A stretch of DNA of 46,677 nt. It comes from Bacillus sp. JCM 19058. GTDB taxonomy: Bacteria > Bacillota > Bacilli > Bacillales_H > Bacillaceae_D. The notes under the pieces are model-generated. The model ran no database searches. It saw nothing but the letters and a program-made list of their open reading frames with translations, and was not told where the DNA came from. Positions 1 through 11,097 of the stretch are shown here, piece after piece. The translations under genes were made by a program, and so were the position numbers. The DNA lies in NCBI GenBank assembly GCA_001310555.1, contig BAXO01000042.1:1-46677 (forward strand), read 5' to 3'. Numbering within the stretch: position 1 is the first letter of the stretch; every line of letters begins with the position of its first letter.

Positions 1-1
1 T

Positions 2-26
2 AAAAAGCCTTGATTAAAGGCTTTTT
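2..26 (-). terminator. Hairpin terminator after galT
   Basis: A perfect 10-bp stem (AAAAAGCCTT / AAGGCTTTTT) with a 5-nt loop directly follows the galT stop codon. A run of T ends the stem in either reading direction, so it could also stop transcription arriving from outside the window. Confidence 0.75.
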
Positions 27-27
27 T

Positions 28-1548
28 CTAAAGACTGCAAAAAAACGGTGAAATGCCGCTTTTCCGGCCTCAGTTCGCTTAAAAACACCGGCATGCTCTA
101 ATGTTTTCGCAAATACCTGACCTACTTCCTCATAGAGAATGGCTTTGACGTTCGTCGGATTCAGCTCCGGATGATTATTCTTTACTTGAGTTGCCCAATC
201 CATATGCTTGGCGATCGACTCATTGGCGGCTACGTGCTGCTCGCTGTCGTCAAAGGCAACAAGGACCTCAGCTAGTAAATTCAGCTCCTCCTTTAATCGT
301 CCGGGCAATACGGCTAATCCCATGACTTCGATTAAACCGATATTCTCTTTTTTTTAATATGGTGCACCTCGGCATGAGGATGAAACAAGCCAAGTGGGTG
401 CTCGTTTGTCGTTCGATTGTTTCTTAAGACGAGATCCAGTTCAAAGCGCTGCCCTCTCCTTCGGGCAATTGGAGTAATCGTATTGTGGGGCTGTTCCCCT
501 GTAAATGCCATAATATGTGCAGCGCGATCGTCGTATTGCTTCCACATCGTCAATATATGATCGGCTGCGGCAACGATCGATTCGGGTTCATTGCTTTGCA
601 AACGAATAACAGACATCGGCCATTTGACAATTCCTATATCGACGCTCGGAAAGTCACGAAGTGTAAAGAACTCTTCTACCTCTGCCTTTGCCATTGGGAA
701 GTCGTGATGACCGCCTTGGAAATGATCATGCTTAAAATCGAACCGCCAACGATTGGCAAATCTGCGTTTGAACCTAGAAAATAATGGGGGAAAATCTCAA
801 CAAACTCGATCAAGCGTTGAAACGTTTGACGCGAAATTTTCATCGGCTTATGCTCGCCGTGAAATACGATTGCATGCTCATGATAATAGACGTACGGTGA
901 GAATTGAAAAAAACCATTGCTCTTCCGTTAATGTAAGCGGCATAACCCGATGGTTTTGACGAGCTGGATGGTTGATTCGTCCGGCATAACCGACATTCTC
1001 CTTGCAAAGTAAGCACATAGGATACGTACTTGGTTGCAGCTGCTTGACGGCGGCAATCGTCGTCGGATCCTTTTCCGGCTTGGAAAGGTTAATCGTGATT
1101 TCCAGATCGCCATATTCTGTTGATGTCAACCAATGCTCGTTTTTGGCGATGCGATCGGTACGAATATAATCAACATCCCGCGACAACCGATAAAAGCTTC
1201 AGTCGCTGCCCGCGCGCCCTTCTCCTCATATGTTCGATTAAAGGTCTGGACGACTTCAGCTGGCCTCGGCGTCAAACAACCCATCAGCTTCGTATCGAGT
1301 AAATCACGATACGTTATCGTGTTTTCCTTCAGTCGGCCATTCTCCGCCGCCCAATCGAGAATTTCCTTTAATATTAGGGTCGGTGATTCTAGCTTCTCAC
1401 GCTTCACCTTAACCATCTCGGCTTCATCGAGCTGCAAAGCATGTAGAAGGAGATTACGGCTGTAGTCGATATCCCATTTTGAAATTAGTTTTTTTTGCAG
1501 ACCATATTGAATCAAACGCTCTAGTTGTTGAGCAATATTCACTGTCAT
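28..1548 (-). CDS. galT: Galactose-1-phosphate uridylyltransferase (Firmicutes type), frameshifted
   Basis: Transfers UMP from UDP-glucose to galactose-1-phosphate in the Leloir pathway; cytosolic. When frames are joined, the protein is about 505 residues, as in Bacillus GalT. The N-terminal part carries [13 protein letters not shown], the middle [22 protein letters not shown], and the C-terminal part HIKK then [16 protein letters not shown]. The start ATG at 1548 follows AAAGGAAG. The frame breaks near 1192 (T run one short), 907-913 (A7 on the + strand), 730 (one G missing), 348-355 (T8) and 39-45 (A7); the last must be corrected to reach the TAG at 28. It is the last gene after galK and galE. 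The assignment is firm; the breaks look like sequence errors. Confidence 0.9.
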
Positions 1549-1565
1549 AGCCGACTTCCTTTCGA

Positions 1566-2555
1566 TTAGTTTTCATAGCCGTTCGGGTGAGCGCTATGCC
1601 AACGCCATGCATGAGTAATCATCTCCTCCAAAGACGTATAACGGGGCTCCCACCCTAATTCCGCCTTGGCCTTGTCCGGTGAAGCAACGAGTATTGCCGG
1701 ATCTCCAGCCCGTCTCGCTGCCACCCGTGCTGGAATGTCCGTTCCAGTCACTTTACGACAGGCCTCAATGACTTGCTTGACCGAAAAACCTTTCCCGATT
1801 CCAAGATTGTATACCGCGCTTTTTTTTGCCCCGCCTTTAAGCGCTGCAATGCTAAATAATGTGCCGCGGCCAAATCCATGACATGAATATAATCGCGGAT
1901 ACAGCTGCCGTCCTCTGTCGGATAATCATCACCATACACTTGAACCGATTCGCGCTGGCCTAAGGCGACTTGAAGCACGATTGGGATCAGGTGAGTTTCT
2001 GGAGAATGGTCCTCCCCAATCCGGCCTTCTGGATCGGCTCCAGCAGCATTAAAATAGCGTAAGCAAACCGATTTTAGACCATATGCTGGCTCAGCCCATT
2101 TTAACATTCTCTCAATCGCCAGCTTTGTTTCACCATAAGGGTTCGTCGGATTCGTGATCATCGATTCATGAATCGGAATCTCTTCAGGCTCCCCGTACGT
2201 TGCCGCTGTTGAAGAAAAGACAATATGTCCAATGCCGTGCTCTTTCATTTTTTTGTAGCAGTTGAAACGTGCCGAATACATTATTTTCATAATAATCAAA
2301 GGGCCGCGATACGCTTTCACCGACTAGTGAGGAAGCAGCAAAATGGATCACAGCTTCAATCGAGTGCTTCGTAAATATTTGTTCGATTAATTCAGAATCC
2401 TGTAACCGCCCCTGATAAAAAGGGACACCGCTAACCGCAGCAAAGTGACCTTTTTCTAAGCTGTCGAGAACGATGACCTCTTCTCCTTTCTTCTGCAAAT
2501 ACAAGACTGTATGGCTGCCGATATATCCAGCTCCACCTGTGACAAGTATGGCCAT
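1566..2555 (-). CDS. galE: UDP-glucose 4-epimerase, frameshifted
   Basis: Interconverts UDP-glucose and UDP-galactose using bound NAD. It is an extended short-chain dehydrogenase: the GGAGYIG nucleotide-binding loop is at residues 7-13, a Ser-Ser-Thr segment (FSSTAATYG) follows, and the catalytic Tyr-x3-Lys lies in NPYGETK. The C-terminal half contains [12 protein letters not shown] and GWEPRY, both typical of GalE. About 330 residues, the normal length. It starts 2 nt after the galK stop, implying one transcript. Two frame breaks: the T7 run at 2248-2254 and the T8 run at 1820-1827. Joining across them restores an uninterrupted GalE sequence. Confidence 0.93.
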
Positions 2556-2557
2556 CG

Positions 2558-3740
2558 TTAACCTCTCCCCGCGATTTCTTTCACACCATCTCCTGCCTCA
2601 CTCAAATAAAATGAAGGAGGATAGCCAATCCGTTGAACGTATTGAGTCTCTACTGTTTGACAAAATGCTTCGACGTGATCATCCTTGACAAGGCTGACTG
2701 TACATCCGCCAAAGCCGGCCCCTGTCATTCTTGTCCCGATGCAACCGGGCGCAGCCTTTTGAAGCTCATAAAGCGTATCCAATTCGAGCCCTGTTACTTC
2801 ATAATCGTCTCGCAACGATTCATGCGATGCCTTCATGAGCTGGCCGAACACTGGTAAATCTCCAGCCTTTAATGCATCTACCGCTTGAAGTACCCGCTCA
2901 TCCTCGCTTACTACATGTTCGACCCTCCGCTTGACCGTATCATCCTGAATCGTATCGGCCAGCTCAGAAAATCGTGCAAGTGACAGCTCTCCTAATGAAT
3001 CGATCTCAGCCCCAGCTTGCTGCAAAAACTCAAGCCCTCGTTCACATTCCGCTCGCCGTTCATTGTATTTGGAGTCCGCCAGGCCGCGGCGCTTATTCGT
3101 ATTTGTTACGACAATTTTGTAAGCTCCCAACTGAAGCGGAACCGCTTCGTACTGAAGATTGCTCGTATTCAAGAAAAGAGCATAATCTTTTTTTACCGAG
3201 CCCTACTGCAAATTGATCCATAATACCGCTATTGACACCGATGAACTGGTTTTCCATGCGCTGACAAAGCTTCGCTAATTCGACCTTTGAAATGTCCGCC
3301 TCTAATAACTGGGCGAAGCCATATGCCGTCACCATTCCAATCGAAGCGGAGGAAGACAGCCCGGCACCATTTGGAATATGACCAAGATAATATATATCTG
3401 CGCCCCCGAGCGTTATACCTTGTTTCTGCAGCTCAAATAAAACGCCTTTCGGATAATTTCCCCAGTCATCTTCCTCTTTATAGGTTAGATCAGTTTGATG
3501 AAAACTGACCTGCTGCCGAAAGCTAGAACTGGCTAACTGAAAATAACCATCCTCTCTAGGCCGGACTGCCATGTAAGTTCCGATTGTTAGCGCCGCGGGA
3601 AAGACGTAGCCTCCGTTATAGTCGGTATGCTCACCAATTAAATTGACTCGTCCCGGGGCAAAGAAAACCCGAATATTTTCTTTACTGTTATTCTTAAAAA
3701 CGCCTTGAAAAGCTGTGACCAACTTTTGCCTAGCTTCCAT
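2558..3740 (-). CDS. galK: Galactokinase, frameshifted
   Basis: Phosphorylates galactose to galactose-1-phosphate with ATP (GHMP kinase family). The galactokinase signature GRVNLIGEHTDYNGG lies near residues 30-44, the ATP-binding loop PNGAGLSSSASIG follows, and the C-terminal GHMP motif TGAGFGGC is present. I chose the ATG at 3740 because GGAGG sits 9 nt upstream; the GTG at 3749 would overlap that ribosome site. The only frame break is the T7 run at 3188-3194. Length about 394 residues is normal. First gene of galK-galE-galT, with its own promoter upstream. Confidence 0.93.
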
Positions 3741-3789
3741 TATTCTCACCCTCCGAATCGTTCTTTCTTAATTAATTTAATTTATTAAA

Positions 3790-3818
3790 AATATAGCATA
3801 ACTCTTCTTTTTTGTCGA
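3790..3818 (-). promoter_or_regulatory. Sigma-A-like promoter for galKET
   Basis: On the minus strand, TCGACA (3813-3818, five of six to TTGACA), a 17-nt spacer and TATATT (3790-3795) lie about 50 nt before the galK start. No cre site or clear operator was seen in it. Confidence 0.55.
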
Positions 3819-3828
3819 CTCATACTAA

Positions 3829-3860
3829 CCCTAAGAGGCTATGTTTGAAGCCTCTCAGGG
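3829..3860 (-). terminator. Stem-loop downstream of pgcA
   Basis: CCCTAAGAGGCT and AGCCTCTCAGGG pair over 12 positions (one G-T pair) around an 8-nt loop. It lies between the pgcA stop and the galK promoter. No U-tract follows on the minus strand, so it may be a weak or factor-assisted terminator or an mRNA-stabilising hairpin. Confidence 0.45.
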
Positions 3861-3872
3861 TGCTCAATATCC

Positions 3873-5613
3873 TTAAATGATTTGCTTAACCTTATCCATG
3901 ACAGCTTGCCTTAAACGTGATACCTGCTGCTGGGCATCCTGAACCGATTTGCCGACAACTCCAAAGTAAAATTTAACCTTTGGTTCTGTGCCTGAAGGAC
4001 GAATGCAAAACCAGGAGCCATTTTCGAGTTTGTACTTTAATACATTGGAACGCGGAGCTCAATCGCTGTTTTTTCACCTGTTTTCACCGATAGGCTCTCG
4101 CTTGATTGATAATCCTCAATCGTTGTAACTGCTAAATCGCCGACCCGCTTTAGTGGTTCATTCCGGAAGTCTGAGAGGATGCCAGCGATCGTTTCGATGC
4201 CGGCTTTCCCTTTCAACGTCAACGATTCCAGCTCTTCACGATAGAAGCCATATTTAGCGAAAAGCTCCAGCAAGCCTTGATAAATCGTCATTCCTTTCGA
4301 TTTATAATAAGCAGCAAGCTCTGCCGCCAATAAACAAGCTTGAACTGCATCCTTGTCGCGGACAAAATCGCCAATTAAATAGCCATAGCTTTCCTCGTAC
4401 CCGAAAAGAAAGCTGTGCTCATTCGTTTGCTCATACTGACCGATTTTTTTTCGCCGATAAACTTAAAGCCTGTCAACGTATCGATGGCAATGAGGCCGTA
4501 GTGCTCAGCAATTGCCCTTCCGAGTTCAGAGGTGACGATCGTTTTCATAATGACACCATTATCCGGGAGCTGGCCACTTTCTTGTTTTTCGGATAACAAG
4601 TACTCAAGCATTAATGCCCCTGTTTGATTACCCGTTAAGACGACATATTCACCTTGTTCGTTTTGAACTGCCAAGCCGACACGATCGGCGTCCGGATCGG
4701 TCGCGATTAACAGATCGGCTCCTTCCTTCTTCCCATATTCAATTGCTAACTTAAAAGCAGCGTGTTCTTCTGGGTTAGGTGAAGCAACTGTCGAAAAATT
4801 CGGATCGGGCAGCTCTTGCTCCTTCACGATCGAAACGTGCTCAAAGCCGCTGTCCTCCAATACTCTCCTAACTGGAATATTGGCTGTTCCATGCAGTGGA
4901 GTAAAGACGAGACGAACATCCTTACCGAATTGTTTGACAAGCTCAGGCTGGACGAGAATCGTTTGCAGTTTTTCATTGTATGGGTCGTCAATTTCATGCG
5001 AAATAATCTGAAATAGTCGCTGCCCTTTCAACTTTCGTTCATCGCCAACCTCAATCAATAGCTCATCGTCGATTTCGTCCACATACCGGATCAACTCATT
5101 TGCCGGGCCAGGAGGCAGCTGACCACCATCCGGACCGTACACTTTAAACCCATTGTATTCGGGCGGATTGTGGCTCGCAGTTATGACAATCCCAGCATAG
5201 GCGTTTAAATGTCTAACCGCAAAAGAAAGCTCAGGCGTCGGGCGGAGATCGTGGAAAACATAGGCAGTAATTCCGTGCTTTCCAAGAGTTAGCGCCGATT
5301 GCGCTGCAAATTCGGGCGATTTGTGCCGCGAATCAAACGCAATGACTACCCCTCTTTTTTTTGCCGTTTCTCCTTGCGCTTCTATGTAGCGAGCCAGCCC
5401 TTCCGCAGCCCGTCGAATAGTATATGTATTCATCCGGTTCGTCCCCGGTCCAATTTCCCCTCTCATCCCACCGGTTCCGAATTCAAGATACTTATAAAAG
5501 CTATCTTCAAGCAAATCGTCGTTCCCTTTCATTGTAATTAATTCTTCTCTGATTTCCGGTTCGAGCCCGCTGAACTGGCTCCAGCGGTCATATGCTTTTT
5601 TCCAATCCATCAT
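3873..5613 (-). CDS. pgcA: Phosphoglucomutase / phosphomannomutase (PgcA type), frameshifted
   Basis: Interconverts glucose-1-phosphate and glucose-6-phosphate, draining the product of the Leloir pathway into glycolysis. Family landmarks in order: GTGGMRG near residue 47, phosphoserine loop TASHNP (Ser about 147), metal-binding DPDADR, sugar-binding GYEESYG, and the phosphate-binding RPSGTEPK near the C-terminus. Length about 580 residues matches Bacillus PgcA. The start ATG at 5613 (a second ATG follows at 5610) has AGGAGG upstream. Frame breaks: T8 run at 4444-4451 and a missing base near 4052-4056. Another A/T run of 8 near 5355-5362 is in frame, so long runs are not always wrong. Confidence 0.9.
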
Positions 5614-5677
5614 TCATTGTCCTCCTGAATTTCAGTCTAGCTGCTTTATGCTTCATCGGCTCTACGCTCCTTGTCCA

Positions 5678-5706
5678 TGACGTTCAGTAAACTTTTCTGA
5701 ACGTCA
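5678..5706 (-). terminator. Perfect 10-bp stem-loop between glpD and pgcA
   Basis: TGACGTTCAG and CTGAACGTCA form a perfect stem around a 9-nt loop. No U-tract follows on either strand. It may attenuate or stabilise the transcript between glpD and pgcA. Confidence 0.4.
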
Positions 5707-5735
5707 CTCGAGCTCTAATACAACTATTCTCCTTG

Positions 5736-7407
5736 CTATAGCGGTTTTCCTGCTTCTGGCTCGATCGGATATTTTGCATAATAGATTTCACGGTTGAGCT
5801 CATCCTCATGCACAGCGGTCTCTTCCTCCGACCATTGAAATAAGTCACGCAAATAACGGAGCACCGGATCCTTCCACTTCTCAACCCAATCCAAAGAAAA
5901 ATACAGTGCCCCCGTACGGCGAATAAAGAAATCGAGTGGTGTCATGGCCATTTCTTCTTCAATACCGTAACGAAGTTGGGCGTAAAGTACTGGAGAGAGA
6001 TGGAGCTTTCCGCCTGCTTTTTATTCGTCCTGATCCGCGCGTAAATGTTCATCACATTAGATCCGTATAATTTGACGAGGTACAGAGCCTCCTCTTTTGA
6101 TAGCCCTAGAATCACACCTTCTTCCACTTTCTTTTGCACGAATGCATCAAATTGCTCCGCTGAACCGACATATCCTCCGGACAGCGTAATCGAATCCGTC
6201 TCACAACCTTTGTTAATGCGCAAGCTCTTTGCCACAGAGTCGACGACTCGTTCTGCCACTTTACGGTATCCGGACAGCTTCCCTCCCGCAACTGAAACGA
6301 TTCCAGACTCCGACACAAGCAGCTCATCCTTTCGAGTTATTTCGGCGGAGCGTTTTCCATCCTCTATAATTAACGGACGAACTCCCGCCCAGTTCGAAAC
6401 CATGTCTTCTTCTCCAAGTTTCAGGCTCGGGAAACGGTCATTAACCGCTTTAATTAAATATAATTGCTCTCTGCTTGTCAGCCTTGGTTCAGCCGGGTCT
6501 CCGGAAAAAAACGATTCTGTTGCCCCTATGTATGTTTTGCCGTCTCTCGGTATCGCAAATAGCATCCGACCATCACTCGGTGCTTCGAAATAGACGGATT
6601 GCTTTAAAGGAATGCGTTCATGCTCAAAAACGAGGTGTACTCCTTTTGAAAGAGCGATTCGCTTTTCATTTTTTTGAACGATCCTGTTCTCTTAACCGAT
6701 CGAGCCAAGGCCCAGTCGCATTGACGATCTTTCGGGCATAGATTTTGAGTGCCTCTCCCGTCAGCTGGTTAACAGCAACCACTCCAACAGCCTGACCTTC
6801 TTCGTACAAATACGATTCGACCTTCAAATAATTCAAAGCCTTAGTCCCTCTTCTGACGGCTTCCTTGATCGTTTCGATTGTCAACCGCGCATCATCCGTT
6901 CGATATTCAACATATAGCCCAGCACCCTTTAACCGATCTGCGCTTAGTAAAGGCTCTGCCTGAATCGCTTGCTTTTTCGTTAGCATGTGACGCCGTTCAT
7001 TTTTTTTAACGGCGGCAAAGCGCTCATAAACCTTTAAGCCTAGAGAGGTAGTCAGTCTGCTGAATGGTCCGTCCTTATAAAAAGGTAACAGCATCCATTC
7101 CGGTCGAATGACATGCGGTGCATTTTCATACACAATTGCCCGTTCTTTGCTAACCTCTGATACATGTTTAACGTCCATTTGCTTGAAGAATTGCAAGCCT
7201 CCGTATACGAGCTTCGTCGAACGACTCGATGTTCCTGATGCAAAATCCCTCATTTCAATTAAACCCGTTTTCAAGCCCCGTACTTGAGCATCAAGTGCAA
7301 CTCCCGCTCCAGTAATTCCGCCCCCGATAACAAGCAGATCAAGAGGCTCCTGAGTGAACGCTTCTAACAGCTCTTTTCTTTTTTTCACTTGATAACATTT
7401 GTGCCAT
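5736..7407 (-). CDS. glpD: Aerobic glycerol-3-phosphate dehydrogenase, frameshifted
   Basis: Membrane-associated FAD enzyme that oxidises glycerol-3-phosphate to dihydroxyacetone phosphate and passes electrons to quinone. The FAD dinucleotide loop LLVIGGGITGAG is near the N-terminus, followed by FASGTSSRSTKLVYGG and YVEYRTDDARLTIE, all GlpD hallmarks; the C-terminal domain has GIEEEMAMTPLDFFIRRTGA. About 556 residues. I start at the ATG at 7407, after AGGAG, because the T7 run at 7379-7385 breaks the frame and a shorter start would lose the usual N-terminal extension. Other breaks: T7 at 6669-6675 and a short T run at 6018-6022. It sits between a ROK repressor and pgcA, without glpF or glpK. 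Confidence 0.9.
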
Positions 7408-7455
7408 TGCGGTTTCTCTCTCCTTTTGACTTGAGCTGAAATCTTGAGTCAATCG

Positions 7456-8699
7456 CTAAGATTCAATCGCAAAAATATCCTTTAACACAAGTGTGACCGC
7501 CCCGATAGCAGTCCCGTAATCTTTTAATTCAGATAAGACAATTTCCGTTTCCTTCGCTCTTTCCGTCAAGGCATTTTGTCTAACTGTATCCTTTAGCGGC
7601 CCAAGCAGAAAGTGCCCCGCCTTTGACACCCCACCTCCGACGATGATTCGTTCTGGATTTAACACGTGGATCAAGTTAATGATCGCAATCCCCAAATATC
7701 GTCCCGTCTCAGCTAAAATATCGATTGACAATTTGTCTCCTTTCCGTGCGCAACGTAGATCAATTCTCCTGTAACAAGTGCCTCATCCTCATTGGCTTCC
7801 GTCCAAATTAAAGATTCCTGTCCTTGAGCGATGCTCTCTAACGCCCGTTCCCTTAAACGATTCCCACCTGCAACCGTCTGCAAACAGCCATAATTGCCAC
7901 ACGTGCACTGTTTTCCGTTCAAATCGACAATAGTATGACCAATTTCCCCAGCAATCCCATCCCTGCCGTGAAACAGCTCGTTGTTTAAAATAATTCCAGC
8001 ACCGATCCCGATCCCGACATTTACACAGACGAGGTTTTCGAAGCCTTGACCATTGCCGAACCATTTCTCACCTAAAGCCAGAGCTCGTGCATCGTTTTCA
8101 ATTACCGTCGGTAAGCTGAACGTCTTTTCAAAATGCTGTTTTAACGGGATATGAGACAGCTTGAAATTTGGAGCAAATTCAGCATTTCCATGCTTGGCAT
8201 TGACGATTCCGTGCATCCCGATTCCGATTCCATGCAGTTTTTCAAACGGAATGTCGGCTTTTGCAATCACTTCTTTTGTTGCTTCAGTCAATAAATTGAG
8301 AAAAAGCTCCGGATTGAGCAGCGCTGGAAGCTGCAATTTTGCCTCTGCTTCGATTTCAGCATTTAAATCGGTTAAGACGACTCTGACCGTATGACCGCCA
8401 ACGTCCAATCCGATCATATAAGAGTGCTTTGCTTCAATCGTCAACAAAATCGGTTTTCGTCCACCCCTTGATTTACCAGCCTCACTTTCCTTTACAAGTC
8501 CTGCTTCAAGCAGTTCATTCACAATATTAGTAACCGTAGGTGGCGTTAGCTTCGTGATTTGGGCAATTTCCGCTCGTGAAATAAATTGATGCTGACGGAT
8601 CGTGTTTAAAATGAGTGATCGATTTAACGATTTCATCAGCTGGAAGCTCCTGTCAATTGTTTTCCTGTCAAAGGCTTCACCCCTTAGTTCATTCATCAT
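7456..8699 (-). CDS. ROK-family transcriptional repressor, frameshifted
   Basis: A NagC/XylR-type regulator: an N-terminal winged helix (roughly residues 30-70, containing SRAEIAQITKLTPPTVTNIV) fused to a ROK sugar-kinase-like domain. The ROK domain shows the ATP-site-like IGLDVGGHTVRV, IENDARALALGE, and the zinc-binding cluster CTCGNYGC. It probably binds a sugar and controls nearby operons; the ligand cannot be read from sequence. The start is uncertain: 8699 is the longest frame, but an ATG at 8636 has a better-placed AGGAG. One frame break lies near 7740-7752. The stop is 48 nt before glpD, so the two could be cotranscribed. Confidence 0.85.
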
Positions 8700-9343
8700 A
8701 TCTCAATCATACCTTATTTTCGGAAAGAAAACAGTCGCATTTGCACGCATTTTGTGGCATAAAGGAGTATTGCCTATGCTGGAGTCGTAAAAGCGGAGAA
8801 AAATGGTTAAAATGGTGCCCTTGAAATCCATCTGTTCGCCAAGACTCATTTTTTTTCTTCTATTATATATAGACACGTAATAAAGAGAAAAAGGTTTCAC
8901 TTTTATTAAAAAAAAGTATTTCGCAAAAATTGACTCTTATCGTAGAAAGCTTTGCTTCGTCACTTCCCGCGCTGATTCATTCGTTGAAAAAGCGAAATTG
9001 AGTCAATAAATTGAAGAAGTGGTGTGGTTGCCTTATTGCTTAGCCTTGAAATTCGTATTGTTTATCGAAGTTTCTTCTCCCCCTGTAGGTAAGAGAAAAA
9101 TTATGCGAGGATTAATAGGCCGTATTCTCCTTGTGCTTTATTTTTGCACGATGCCTTATTAATGTTAGGATAAAAATAAGCAAAGGACTGATGGACAACC
9201 GCCGATAGAACAACTGATGAATAGACTAGGGAAGCTTTCCTCATCAGTGAATCACTTAAAAAGTCTGCCCTCATAACGGCTAGCTCTAGCCAACTGGGCA
9301 ACGGAGCAACCTGAGATATAGCAACAAAAGCCATTTTCAGAAT
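8700..9343. other. Intergenic region, no supported gene
   Basis: About 640 bases between the ROK gene and the alpha/beta hydrolase gene. A 77-codon minus-strand reading frame (9101-9334) starts just after the hydrolase stop but lacks a ribosome site and any recognisable motif. TTGACTC (about 8930) and GAGTCAA (about 9000) form a distant inverted pair without further support. It presumably holds the ROK promoter, but I could not place it confidently. Confidence 0.4.
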
Positions 9344-10235
9344 CTAATTGTGATAAAGTCCTTCAATAAACCTGGAGATAGCATCTACGACATCATTCAG
9401 TCTGTCGACTAATGGTGAATGACCACAATCAGAAAGAATGCGCAACTCTGCGTTCGGCAAGCTCTTCACTGCTTCCTCCGCCACTTCTCTAGAGATAATT
9501 ATGTCCTTCTCTCCCCAAAAACTGAGTACAGGAATGTCCATATAACGGATTTGACCATTGCCTTCTATATAGCCGTTATGGTCGTTGGATAGATTAAAAT
9601 GGGCAAGCGCCCAATATACATCTACTAAATTCCTTTGCTTCAAAGTTGCATTGATTAATTTCTCGTTCTCGTTAGGAGTCGGCTTACGATTTGTATAAAT
9701 TCCTTTTTTTCCAAAGAGAGTCCATCGTTTTAAAATCCTTACTCTTAATCGCTTGTAGCGGAAAATATACTTCAGGAGCAGTAGACATCTGGGATTTGTT
9801 CAAGTAGCGATCTAAACCTCTTCCTTGTTGCACCTCCTTCATGAGCGGATCACCTTTAATCCCCACGGAATTTAAAAGGACAACTCCATTGACAAGGTCG
9901 GGATGAGCAATACTGAACTGGAGACAAACTGCCCCGCCGGCAGACCAACCTATTAATGTCACAGAAGACAAGCCCAGTTGACATATAAAGTCGTATAAAT
10001 CATCTGAAAAGTCATGCATGGCTTTAATTGGTACACCGTATGAACTGTCTCCAACCCCCCTTAAATCAACAGCATAGCATGTATACCGTTCTGTAGACAT
10101 CTTCCTTAACAAAGGAGTAAAATGTTCGCTTGAACACATATTACCGTGTATGAGAATGATTGCTTTTTGGCCAATTCCTGATTCTCGATATGCAAGACTT
10201 TCTCCATTATGTAATTTTAAGTGTTTAACAGCCAT
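9344..10235 (-). CDS. Alpha/beta-fold hydrolase, frameshifted
   Basis: A soluble serine hydrolase of the alpha/beta fold, about 296 residues. The oxyanion segment ILIHGNM is near residue 30, the nucleophile elbow is GWSAGG (Ser about 98), the acid is probably the Asp of FWGEKD, and the catalytic His is in CGHSPL. Similar proteins include carboxylesterases and lactonases; the substrate cannot be assigned. The only break is the T7 run at about 9705-9711, which should be six. It stands alone, with no obvious operon partner. The start ATG at 10235 follows a purine-rich AAAGAGAGGGAAA stretch. Confidence 0.82.
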
Positions 10236-10500
10236 CTTTTCCCTCTCTTTCTTTCACTGTTCCTCATTGAATATTAATTTTGCGTCTTCTTCATCACCAT
10301 CATTCATTATATTTCAATGGTTTAGGTCGAGCAAAGGAATCAAATGAGGTGGCATAAATGCGGGGGGCTAAAAAAAATAGCATCCTAAAAAAAGGACACC
10401 ATCCTCAACATTCTATTATCCAAAAACATTAAAAAGGGCAATCAATGAGATAGCCTTACCTGACAGTAGCAAAAGGATTGAAACTGTTGCTAGGAGCGTA

Positions 10501-11025
10501 TTATTGTTGCTCATTCATCAAACGCTGGATCTCTTCTCTAATTTTATTAGGTAGCTTTTGCTCCAGCTTGAATAAGTCATCCGGATCGCGGCTTTCTTCA
10601 GCGATGATCGGCCCCTCAACTTCGATTAAATACTCGTTTTTGTATTGCTTATCTCCCTGAGTGGCTTCAACCATTACGACCCATGTCCCAGGAAGCGAAA
10701 ATACAGCTTCTGCTACATAAAGCCCACCTTCCACATGGTGCATAACCTTGTTTATTTGATGAACGGTGACTGGGCGATCGAGCGTCACAGCTACATCTGC
10801 ATCTTCGATCGGCTCACCAGCCTCATCCTCTAAAAACAAATGAAGATCAGTAGCTTGTCCGGTTTGATACGTCTGCTCGCTTCCGACGAGCTCTGCCTGC
10901 CAATGAGTCACAGTAACCTTTTTTTTGACCAATTCCATACAGCAGTAAAATAGCGCTGATGAGAAAAATTCCTGCTATTAGAATAAATAGCTTGTCGGAG
11001 CGATTTTATTTTTTTCTGTCTTCAT
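10501..11025 (-). CDS. YtkA/FixH-like single-span membrane protein, frameshifted
   Basis: When joined, the product is about 174 residues: a short charged N-terminus, one hydrophobic helix (KLFILIAGIFLISAILLLYG), then an immunoglobulin-like YtkA/FixH domain (TYQTGQATDLHLFLEDEAG, HHVEGGLYVAEAVFSLPGTW), predicted to face outside. FixH relatives are often linked to copper/cytochrome oxidase maturation, but no such genes are near. Start ATG at 11025 has AGGAGG 7 nt upstream. Breaks lie in the A/T runs near 11002-11005 and 10919-10926. It directly follows the SLC13 transporter gene, so it may be an accessory subunit; that is inference. Confidence 0.65.
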
Positions 11026-11097
11026 GTTCTGCCTCCTTCAAGATGTCATCCACATCCTTACCATATTCAGAAGGCATTAAACATGTAATTTTGACAG

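Noticed and set aside
6045..6593. 182-codon plus-strand open frame opposite glpD
   Set aside because: It is antisense to a well-supported gene, lacks a ribosome site and has low-complexity Ser/Pro-rich sequence typical of shadow frames.
9101..9334. 77-codon minus-strand frame after the alpha/beta hydrolase
   Set aside because: No ribosome site, no motif and poor hydrophobic patterning; possibly a decayed tail.
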